The notes beneath the pieces are model-generated. The model saw only the letters and a program-made list of their open reading frames with translations, made no database searches and was not told where the DNA came from. Shown here in pieces: positions 9,114 to 21,100 of a stretch of 64,000 nucleotides of DNA. The translations under genes and the position numbers were made by a program. Location: contig CAUEEP010000741.1 of the NCBI GenBank assembly GCA_958450365.1, positions 2,180,501 through 2,244,500 on the forward strand, in the 5' to 3' direction. Each line of letters starts with the position of its first letter. Position 1 is the stretch's first letter. This DNA is from Mesorhabditis belari. Its lineage: Eukaryota > Nematoda > Chromadorea > Rhabditida > Rhabditidae.

Positions 9114-12100
9114 TTAACATTCTTGTTTCGTTGAGAGAAGGTTGTTGTTTTGAGAGAGATTGACGGTTGTTCGACAATCATCGACTCCCGAACTGACACC
9201 GGATGACGTGGAGGAGACACTCGCGAATAAAGATGAATTCCCATTCGTGTCCGAGATCTGAAATCACTATTTATAGCCAATTTTTGTATCTTTTCTCGTT
9301 TGTAAACGGGATTTTTCAAAAAATTCATTCTAAAACTTGCTTTGCAGCTTTACAGCTGGCTTAGTCTTGCCAGGCTTTAGCCTGGCAAACTGGTTTAAGC
9401 TTTAGCTTTAGGCTGGCAAACTGGTTTTAGCTTGAATTGGTTTATAAATTTTAGAGTATAGTTAGTAATTTTTCCAGTTTTTTATAGCCGATTCATTATT
9501 GTACAAGGTTTTTTGAGTTCAACTGTTTAATAGGATAAGGAAGGAGACAAGGAAGGAGACAAGGAAGGAGACCATTTTGCGGATTACCTGATCGATTAGT
9601 TATTTTTTTGTAAAAGTTCTACAGGCTGTAGAATATTTATGGGGACTCAGGCTCAGACTCAGGCTCAGGCAAGGCGAGAGCCGACCAGAAGCCAGATTTA
9701 GGCCTGGTTTCTGGCCTAAATCTGGCTTCTGGTGGGGACTTTTTGTAGGTCAGACTTGCAGTAAAACTACAACAACAAGTCAGCTGAAGTTTGCTTTTAT
9801 CTAACTACAGGGTGTTCAATATTTAAGAGTTTTTTTGAGCTCACAGATCTTTTTGAGCTCTTGATGTTTATGGTTTATGTTGGTTTATGAAAAAAATTGT
9901 CAAGAAAGCTTGGAGTTGGAGCAGACTTTCTAGATTATTTTTACAGTTTACTAAATTTGATATTCCAAAAATCGATTCATCGGAACTCAATCATCAAATT
10001 TGACTAAAAGGAGGATTGTTTGAGGCAACGATTGTTTGAGTCAACGATTGTTTTTGCTTAACGATTGTTTAACGATTGTTTAACGATTGTTTAAGGATTG
10101 TTTAAGGATTGTTTAAGGATTGTTTAACGATTGTTTAACGATTGTTTAACGATTGTTTAACAATTCTTGTTTAACGATTGTTTAACAATTGTTTAACGAT
10201 TGTTTAATGATTGTTTAACAATTCTTGTTTAACAATTGTTTAGCGATTGTTTAACGATTGTTTAACGATTGTTTAATGATTGTTTAATGATTGTTTAACA
10301 ATTCTTGTTTAACGATGAAAAAGTCTTTGCTATTTTCGAATCTATGAGACAATCATTGACTCAAAAATGTTCGAATCACATTTCAGTTTTGATTCTTTCA
10401 AGAAAGCTTAACGAGAGTTTGTGAAAAACTCAATTTATTCGAGTAGGCACTTTCCACAGATGTCTCTAGACAAACAACCGCGCAAAATTTTGAATAATTT
10501 TGAAAAAAGCAACCTAAAGTTGTAAACGTTGAGCGTATTAATACGTGTGTTTCCTTTTTAGCATTAAACTTGTACAAAATAAGCTCTAAACCTAGTAATC
10601 TACTGGTCCTTATAAATATTGAACACCCTGTCGTCTGTGAAAGTTAAAACTTCAGACTTAGCTTAAGACTTAGTTTAGACTTCAAGACTTAGTTTTTCTT
10701 AAGACTTTCAGCTTATAATAGTTAGATTCTTCACCAATATTTGTTCACTTTGGCTTTGGCAAACTTTAAAAACAAACATTTTTGCTGCAAGCATTCGTGA
10801 GAGTTGTCTGCATGGTTTCAGGAACTGTGGACGATCGAACTGGCTCACGGAGACACTGGAAAGAAATTTTTGATACTAATAATCAAAAATCTGATTCGAT
10901 CAATTAGTTTAAAGAGTTTAAAGCTAAAGTCAGGTGATTTTATCTACTATTTTGTAAGGTCAGTATTGATTTTTCTCTAGGAATATTCTTGAGCTGGCTT
11001 AAAGGGGTACTCCGGCCTAAAGGTATACTTTCAAGTCATTTATATATTATTTGAGTCTCCTCTGCAACTATTTATTATATAAAAACAAGATTTTCAATGG
11101 AGAAATGAAAAAAACGCAATTTTTGCTTACTGCCCCAGCCTAAAACGCGAATATTTAGGTAAAAAGTATATAAAGTTTCGTTCAATTGCCTTTTAGCACT
11201 TGCACTTCTTTTCTTTTGCATGTATTTTCTTAAATTTAACAGTAATTCTAAATATTTTTGTATTAAATATAGCAAACATTACATTCTAAAAGAATAATCT
11301 AAAAAAAAGGTGAAAATCAGACTTAAATAGACGTGAAAAACAGGTGCCTAATTTAGGCACCTGTTTTTAATTATGTTAATTTAACAATTAAACAACTAAA
11401 TTAACAACTAAACAACTAAATTAACAACTAAACTACCATCAAAAGTTGATAGGGCAGTTAATTTCGCGAATTGCCGCCGCTTACGCATGCGGTCTGCAAG
11501 ATATTCAGAATCATCACTTGACGCCGAAGCGGTTGGTGAATCTAATAAATGACACCGAAGTGCACACGTGTATTAGCTCCAGAATTACTAGAAGTATCCA
11601 AAATGCTAATTTCGCGAGGATTTTAACTGTTATAATGAGCCGTTCACAGTCTAGTCTAAAAGGGCTGAGCTAAGATATGAGATTAACACTGACTTTCTTT
11701 TAACACTGACTTTCTTTCGGCCGGAGTAGCTCTTTAAACCTTATTTGATCTTGTTTATCTTGTTTATCCTATTTATTTTGTTTTATCTTGTTCTATCTTC
11801 TTTCAATTCTAGATTGAATCATCTTCTTTCAATTCTAGATTAATTTTTACACCCTATTTTACATTTCTAAACCCCACCTCTTCATCGATTCCCGACAATC
11901 GTTCACTCAACGGACTCACCAAGCTGTTCACTAAAAATCTCTCCATATTCTCTTCGAAAAATCCCATTTTTTCTCCTCTACTTTCTCACATTTTCACACT
12001 TTGAATGAAAAAAAAACGATTTCATTTGTCTAACTCAACCTCAAAATTCACATGATTCACAACAATCAAATCAAAAAAAAATTGAGACAAAAAATTGCGA

Positions 12101-15100
12101 CAATCTTTTGGCTAGGGATTAATCGGAATGGAAAATGATTTTTTTTTCCAATTCTCAGTCACAACACAACACATTTTGTCGATGGGCAAAAAGCAGCAAA
12201 CGAAGAAAAAGTCACCCCATGCAGGGAGGTTCACGAAAAAAAATTTTCTTCGGGGTAAATCACACGAGTGGATCCGAGTTTTGTTAGAGAAAAAACCTAC
12301 ACTTTAGTGGTTTAAGGTTTAGGAAGGTTGGACGGGCTGAAATTTGAGAGTGTGAGTGATGTGTTAGTTGTCATTCGGCAATTTCGAGAGTTAGATTTGT
12401 TTGGGGAAAAGTGCAAACTGAGGATTTGTCGGCGCTGATCAGCCGAAGCGTTTTATAGTTTAAGATCGATTTACAGATTAATATACTTTGTGTTCTGCTA
12501 AACGAACTGCTAAACGTTTCCTGGAACACTGGATCACCTTTTAATCGAGTTACTTGTGCCAGAAAGCGCGCGTTTGCAGCACAAAGTAGATGGCCTAGAT
12601 CTTGGCCTAGATCTGATCTAGATCCTAGTCATTCACGGTACTCTATGCTCCAGTAAACGCATGTCTTCTGGCTCGCCAAGTGAGCCGTGTTTGTCAAAGA
12701 ACTCGAGTTTACACGAGCACAAAGTACCGATCTTGATATTCCTTCTGGCTTTGCTAACTATAGGTCTAAAAATTCACAATCTGGTGCACTAGATACAAGT
12801 ACATTGTGGGACATTTAATAGGCGCCCCGCCCCTTTTGCCATTGGCAATCTAACTTTGAGCTCAAATACCTTGGTGTTGGGCTGTTCAATTTAAATAGTT
12901 TTGTACCAATCAACAGAGAAAGACTTGGCGCATCTAATGATGCCAAGCATGTTTAAATTGAACAGCCCAATCCCAAGATATTTAAGTTCAAAGTCAGACT
13001 GCCAATGGCAAAGGGGGCGGGGCGCGTATAAAAGGTCCCACAATGGTCCCGCCCCTTTGCAATTGGTAATTTAACTTTGAGCTCAAATATCTTGGTGTTG
13101 GGTTGTCCAATTGGAATAGTTTTTGTACCAATCAACAGCGAAAGACTTGGCGCATCCAACGATACCAAGAAAATCTAAATTGGATAGCCGAACGCCAAGA
13201 TATTTGAGCTCAAATTTAGATCGCCATTAGCAAAATAATAGCAAGAGCGCGTATCAAATATCCGATAACCATAAAAGTAGGCTTAAAATCTTGAGCACCA
13301 GCTAGTAAGTGTTCAAGTCAATTCTCGTTGAATGTATTTGAAAAGCTAGCTAACTTCGGGGAATTTTTATCTCAATGAAATTTTAATTTGATTTTTTACA
13401 TAGCCCAAAGCAGAGCTGATGCTAATTGAAAATGCTAACCAAAAAAAAGATGTTATGCCAAGCACATTCTTCTCCAATTTAACTAACCGAGTGATGATGT
13501 CATAACACTGCTGCTCATTGATGACTCCAATGATCTCCTAGAGTCATCGTTCGATTGACCGTTTGTTGTCGGATGAGATGAAACGGAGAGTTGCTGAAAA
13601 GCAACGGTAATCTTTTGAAAAACTACCGTAATCTTTTGGATAACTACCGTAGTCTTTTTAGATCCTTTTAGAAAGCTAGGAACTATAGCACTAGTAACTG
13701 ATAATAAGCAGTAATAGTAACTAAGTAGTAATAAGTCTGAACATCTTTCTTGCCTGATTCACAGCATTCGCGATCGTATTCGGCAAGCTGACCGCACGTT
13801 TCATTCGAAATTGTCCACTGTTAAGCCCCAAATGTTGCATCCTCGCTTGCCTTTCTTTCCTGTAACTTTTGGGTAATCATTCAACACCAAGTCACTCACT
13901 TTGTGAGCATATTCGTGATAGCCACTTCTTGTCTCAATCTGTCCAATTTCAGCATTGATTCCACCGTTTGAATGCTTTTTGTGTAGGCCTCAATGTAGGA
14001 GAGTTGACGTGTCTCTTTCTCTTGATCGGTCAACGAATCGTCTTCGCTTCCAGCCCGGGCAGCCATCATCGCCAAAGTTGATCTGAAAATTGAAGTCACT
14101 TTCGTGATTGATATGATCAAATTTTAAGTATTTCTAGCAGCTTAAAGCTAGTTCTTTATGTTTTACGTTTAAGATTAAGTGTTTATTTGAGTGGATTATA
14201 AGAAAATCAAGAGACAAAGCGCTCAAGCCGCATTATTCTCTTGGTTTGGTTGTTGTTTAAGTAACACAATGGTGTTATTTAAATCAGAATCGGCCTGGAA
14301 TCAGTCCCGAACCAGCCCGAATCGATCGGAATCAGCCTAAATCGACCCGAATCGGCTTGAATCGGCTTGAATCGGCCCAAATCGACTCGAATCGGCTTGA
14401 ATCAGCTCGAATCGGCTCGAATCGGCCTGAATCAGCCCAAATCGGCCCGAATCGACCTGGAATCAGTCCGAATCGGCTTGAATCGGCTTGAATCGGCCTG
14501 AATCAGCCCAAATCGACTCGAGTCGGCTTGAATCGGCATGAATCGGCTCGAATCAGCCCAAATCGACTCGAATCGGCCTGAATCAGCCCAAATCGACTCG
14601 AGTCGGCTTGAATCGGCTCGAATCGATCACGAATGAAAATGTTCCAAGTCTTCAAATAGGCCCCTCATCAATATAGTCTTTTTGAGAACACTTTTATAAA
14701 TTTCAGACTACATTACTGATAGACTAAACAATCAAATGTTTCGGGAATCAATTAAAGCTATTCATTTTATTGAGTCTACCTTGCAACTAGGGTTTCACTA
14801 GTCCAAATTTTTAGATGAAGTCGGAAACTAGCCTATCTTGGATTATAAGCATAGGTACAGATTTTATCTCATTTATCATTTACATACTGTTTTTTCTGGT
14901 TAAAAATTCCCTTACCGATCTTCCATGTCGTGCGAAGTTTTCGGAACATGAGCCACAATGTCATACCAGACACTTGTCATGTCGGTGCTTTCCTGAAAAA
15001 ACCCCACAATCTTCTATAAAATCATCATTTTTCTTACCGTTCCGACTATTCTCTTCAGAATCCTCTCCGTTATCGACGGTTTTTTGTAGACTGAGAGACA

Positions 15101-18100
15101 AATTCGTTTCCTCAACACAATGTCCATCGGTTTTGGGTGAGAGAGGCGAATTAGAACCTGAAATTATAGAATTAATTATATGATAGAATTTGATGTATAA
15201 ATTATGAATCAAAAAGTTTCTCAAGACTCAGTTTTACCTTCACAATAGCGTAGATTCTTTGCGATCCATCAGTGGCCACATTAAGACACGGTTCGTCGTG
15301 GATCGAGCTGTCCCAAGAGCAAGTGGCTGTTGTCTAAAGAATTATGCCCAATATTGCGCAATTGTACTCTAAAATTACGGTAATCAGCAGAGCTGAGAAT
15401 TTTCGGTGTGATTGGTGTCCAAAAATGCTATCTCTTTACCGATTTCACTCGAATCTTTTTGTCTTTGATTTCAATCGATAGAAAATGAAATTCATTCTGC
15501 GTCAATTGATATCAAAATCAAAGAGATTGGAGTGAAATTGACCGAGATATGCCATTTTTCTGTTGCACGCCTATTGGCGTTCACACCAAAAATCCCAATC
15601 TGTTGCTACTAATCTAGTAATGAAGATTAGTAGCAACAGATTGCGATCAGGTCTCAGGATCCGATCCCCGGCAGATCCGAAGTCAACTGCTGAATGATCT
15701 GAGCTGACCAAATTTATGCCCCTAAATCGCAATCTGTTGATATTAAACTATAAATGTCATTAATTGGTTATCAATTGATTATCAATTGGTTATCAATTGG
15801 TCATCAATTCGTTTGAGAATTGGCTAAGACTGAATTCAAGAATTCATTTCAAAACCTACATCAGTTCTTTCCAAAATCGGTAGCAGTAGCAATGGTCCGC
15901 CTTTGTTCTCTTTGGGCAGAATGCAGTTAGCGCCGGGGAGTTGAGGAGAGAATTCCTCGTCTTGAATTTCTCCTACAATTTGATTGAGATTGAAATTTAC
16001 AGTCTTTAAGAATTCAGTAAAATCTTTTAACTATCAGCTAACTAAATACTTCTGCACACCCTACCAGTCATATCATCTGCGTTCAAATCGAGAAAGAGAA
16101 CGGGCACATGTTGCTCAACACCAAGTGGAGGAATCCTAAATGTATTTGCATACAAATGCACAATCCTATAGGAAAAAAATTCCTTTTCCTTGACTCTCAT
16201 CACTCACCAATCACTCGGCGCTCCAGGAATATCAGTGTTTGGTGCTGGAATAGAAAGTGCTGATCTTTCCTCAGCTAGTGACACCCATTGACTCATCAAT
16301 GAATGTTCCCTTTCCGATTCTTTTTCTGATCTTCTCCCGTTTGTCGTAGAAACCTAAAGAATCCATCATTAACAAAATTCTTCTTCCATTTACCTTGCTG
16401 AGTTGCTCTTCAAGATATTTTTGACGGTTTTTCAGAGCTTGAGACCATTGCCGTCGAAGTCTTTCGAGATCCTGGAACAAGGATTAGTGAAGAGGCAAGA
16501 GGCTATAAAAACTTTGTAGAATCAAAAAAATTACCTCTTCTTGGTAGGAGTCAAGAGCTGAATGGGCTCCAGCGACCCTGGTGCAGACACAGCCAATACT
16601 CACAGAAGTGATCGCTTCAATACTCAATGGAAGACCGCCTCCATTTTGTGGAAGAGAAAGGCCAGCAATGATTCTTCTTTGTTGGCCCTGAAAGTAATAT
16701 GCGGAAATGTTTAACACAATGTATTTTCCTTGGGATCCGGTAGTCTACCTTTTTAGGTTAGTTATTTTTTAGTCTTCCAGAATTTCCAGAAATTTTCATT
16801 AATCTTAATCTGAACACTCACTTGTTTAAGTTGATACACTCCTCCAGTCGGTACATCAGGCTTTTCCAAGACCTCAACTGGTGCATAGTTTCCACTGTCG
16901 TTGATCTCCATGATTTGAATGGATAACTCGAGTCGTCTTGAGACTTCACGCCAACGATCCTGAAAAGCGAACGGTTGGTTTGTTATGAGATTTTGACTGA
17001 ATTGACTGGATTAGTAAATTAACAATTAACTGTGTAATTTGAAAAACAAGGGAAGATTAACTGGCTGAGCCGGCAAAATGCGATGCGACCTATACCATTC
17101 CACGCAGAACTTTATGCTGATTCCGAATACGTATTCCGTTTTTGCTAAATGACAATCTACCAGGAGTTATAGGTGTCTAAAGTTTCTAGGACTCTGAAAA
17201 TGTGGTCATTTGGGTTTCCCTTGTGATCATTTGGGTCTTAGAGGCTTCCCTTGTGGTCATTTGGATCTTAGCGATTTCCCTTGTGGTCATTTGGGTCTTA
17301 GCGGTTTCCCTTGTGGTCATTTGGGTCTTAGATGTTTCCCTTGTGGTCATTTGGGTCTTAGGGGTTTCCCTTGTGGTCATTTGGGTCTTAGCGATTCCCC
17401 TTGTGGTCATTTGGATCTTAGCAGCCTCCTTGCGGACCTGATCGAATGCAGCCGTGGCCGAGTGGTACGGCGTCCGTTTCCAGAGCGAGACCTCACAGGT
17501 TCGATCCCCACTTTAGATTTTTCTTTTACTTTTTTCAAGAAGTGCTGACTAGTGTTCTTTGTGACAATCGCATTTCATCTATCACATCGTTTTCAATATA
17601 TAAAGCCATAAGGTAATGTTGTCAGTAATTGGTAATTGTAATTATGCACTAGGTAATCGCCATCAACTATTCGTCAGTTCCCATGGGCGGGGGGAGACCA
17701 GTAAGGTCCGCTGAATTAATTTGAAGCATCTAATTTAATTTTAAACGCTAAGAACTTTAACGTTAACTCTAAATCTAAATTAATAGTTTCTAAATTCACT
17801 CTAGATTTATATTTATATACCAGAAAAGAATTCATTAATTAACTGTAAGTTTATTTTTTCCAAGAAATCAACTTTGTAAATGATTTTCCAGTACCCAAAA
17901 CCCACTTGTAACGTTTTGTTTTTCAGCTCCAACTCCATTCTCATCTCGCTTGAGTCGAAGCCGCAACTCCTGTGCCCCCAAACCTCAATCGACAATGCAT
18001 CCTCTTGACAGTACTCCAAAAACTCTTCCGTTACCACCACGTCAAAGTCCTAATATAGAGAAATATTTGATTTGATAAACCCATTAGACCTTTTGATGAT

Positions 18101-21100
18101 CGAAAACGAAATTATTTTGATGTACAAGCCCTTCACCCTCGATCGATGGGTCAAACGTTGGTGCCACGACAAGCATCTCGCTCAAGTTGAAAAACGAATA
18201 TTGACAAAAAACAAAGTGAGAAAGATTCGCGGGCAGATTGATCGCTCTCTTTATTCGGAACTAAAAGAACTTTTTAGGATGATTTAATTTTAGCCGTTTA
18301 CCCGACAAGTAATCGTTTTCCCAAGCATACTTTCCGGTCTGCCGGGCTCAATTCCGCTGTCAGTGCTCTCATTTAGTGAATCGTTTGAAGTGTTGCTTGG
18401 AAGGCGATAAACCTCGACATGAAGTCGACCAGCCACTTCACCTTGTTGAGAGATTATTGGAACCTGAATGAGTAATCGAATTCAAGCACAGTTTTGAATG
18501 GATCAGAGACTATTTAAATATTAGGTTGGTTGATAAGTACGGCTTAATCCTTGACTAGAGCTTGACTGACTAGCATAGCTTGACTGACTAGCGTACTAGA
18601 CTAGAGCTTGACTGACTAGCGTACTAGAGCTTGACTAACTAGCGTACTAGAGCTAATTTTGACTAGCTAGTGTAATTGTCCTTCTGTATACATTTTGTAA
18701 TATAAGCTGGCTAGAAATCAATAACTTCTGCAAGAATTAAGTCAATTATTCTAACATTAAGCTCTTATTGCACGGGATTCTTGAATAAATGATTGAAAAA
18801 ACTGACCTGATAATCTAGCTTCAACTCGTGGAAGAGCACCTCCAAGAACACATTCGCCACTCCGACAAGTGAATGATTTTGTTGAGAATCAAAGAACGGA
18901 TCAAAAGTGACACTTCCATCGGGTCGTTCCTCGAAACCATTCGGCAACACGCGAATCGGTGAGCATTCAGGAGAGACTTGGGGTGAATATCTGGAAATGA
19001 AAAGATTCAATGAAAAGCAATTTTCCACTCACCTTTCAATTCCATTCAACTTGTCGTTGTAGAGATCTCTCATATCCACTAGTTTGTTCTCGAGTTGAGT
19101 GAGTGACCAGAGTTGGCAGCCGGCCATTCCCACTCTTCGGACAACGACAACGGGCTCACAGACAAAACCACCGTCCTGGAAAATGATTAAAATTAAGAAA
19201 TTTGAGTAGAACGATATCTGAAGTTATTACTAAACTTCAGATATCGTTCTTGTTACTAAACTTGTAATGAAAACATCTGTCGGTTCTTTTTGCTTTGGCA
19301 ATTTAAGGTTTTTCGTGTTTTTCTTAGTACCAACCCTTCTATTTTGACTATTTTGATTATCATTCGATGCTGAATCAAATTGTGCGTCGAATGAAACAAA
19401 AATCACCTCAAAATATAATATCCACGCAAAGTTATGAGGCAAAAGGTTAAGTTTCGCCCATAATGGGCGGGGTTTTGATTTTTAGCCAACAACTTTGCGT
19501 GGAGATTATATTTTGAGTTAACTTTGGTATCATTTGACGCACAACTTGATTCAGCATCGAATGATAATCAAAATAGTCAACATCGAAGGGTTGGTACTAA
19601 GAAAACACGAAAAACCTTAAATTATCAAAGCAAAAGGACCAACAGATGTTTTTGTCATAAGTCTACTTGTTATAAATCTAGAATTGCTATACAAAAGTCT
19701 TGAACTCACTTACCTTGATTTTACTTGGTCGTAGATTGCTAGCCGGAATTTGCAGAGTCACATCATACGTTGTCTGTCTCCGACTATTTGCCAGCTCTCG
19801 ACTGATCATATTCGCCTCTCTCACCAAGGCATTTGCTCGAACGATCTCTTTCTTCAGTTTCGTCAATGCCTCGGCAAACATTTCTTCTCTAAACAAAAAC
19901 TTATTAATATATTCTTGAAAACAAACCTCTTCTGAGCCCAATAGAAAAATTTGTTTCTAACGCTTTGCCGGGGATTCGTCGGAAAGCCGAAAGGGGGCAG
20001 CGCTGATCCTGGGGTTCCCAAGGGAGTCATTAGACCAAAGCCAGGTGTCATTGGAGTGCAAGGAGTCATGCTGAAGTTTGACGTTTAAAATCCGACTTGT
20101 TTTCACTCACCCTCCAGCGGTTAGATTTTGAATGTATCGCTCGAATGCCTCGTATTGTTGTTCTAAAGCGGCTTGCTTTTCTTCTTCGTGTTTCCTGGCC
20201 AGTTGCTCCACGTATTGATCGACGTTGGCAGATGAGCCGGAGTTAGCCTAGGAAATTGAATTATTAGGAAAAGGTACAACCTATTGGCTATATAGCCAGA
20301 GCTTTCGCTCTTTATCAAACTTTTGTTTGATAAAGAGCAGAAGCTCTGGCTGTTTGATAAAGAGCAGAATGCTTGTTCTCAACTCACCTCATGCCAAGCA
20401 TCATCATAATCAAAGACGGCACTCTCATCCATGATCGATTGAGCCATGTCTCCCTCGCGGGGACAATTCACTTTGAAGTAATGATTGATACCGATGAGGA
20501 GACGAAATCCGTGCCGTAATAGGGTCTTGTCCTCGATTTCTTTTCCATTTACACAAATTCTAAAACAGAAACACTTTCATGACGATTTTCTGTATTTGTT
20601 TGAGTCAAACAAATTTAAAGATTCTGGAACCTTTGATATGCGCGCCGCTCCCCTTGCCATTGTCAATCTAACTTTGAGCTCAAATATCTTCGTATTAGGT
20701 GGTTTAATTTAAATAGCTTTTGTACCAATCAACAGAGAAAGACTTGGCGCATCTAATGGTACCAAAAATCTTTAAATTAAACAGCCCAACACCAAGAAAT
20801 TTGAGTTCAAAGTTAGATTGCCAATGGCGAAGGGGCGGCGCTATCAAATGTCAGATCAAATGTCAAATCCCACTGACCTAGCCTCTTTCGAAAGTGGAGT
20901 GATGTAGAGTCGGTGTCTTCCAAACTCTTCAACAATCTCCAATAGAGCATGGTGCGGCTGAATTCCAAGTCCTTGTAGCACAATGTCCGGCCGATCTGAT
21001 TCCGACTCCACCTCAGAGCTTCCAATGATTGCCACCATCTAAAAATCTGATTTTAAATTTACAATATCCCTTTTACATTGAGATAATAGACGAGTAGCTC

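Larger units (their letters stand above)
11000..11737. mobile_element. TIR element carrying an 18S rDNA fragment
   Basis: The left end AAAGGGGTACTCCGGCCTAAAG (11001-11022) and right end (11713-11735) match as inverted repeats at 19 of 22 positions. Between them are AT-rich filler, a short palindrome (11336-11368), short TTAACAACTAAA repeats and the SSU rRNA fragment at 11428-11668. It lies in the intron between kinesin exons 35 and 36. No transposase. Confidence 0.65.

Noticed and set aside
9110..9328. 72-codon frame with [18 protein letters not shown]
   Set aside because: A frame shadow; the phase-0 splice from the previous kinesin exon gives a Ser-rich tail with its own stop at 9114.
17186..17548. 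Overlapping long open frames on both strands
   Set aside because: They come from a 30-bp minisatellite whose unit is divisible by three.
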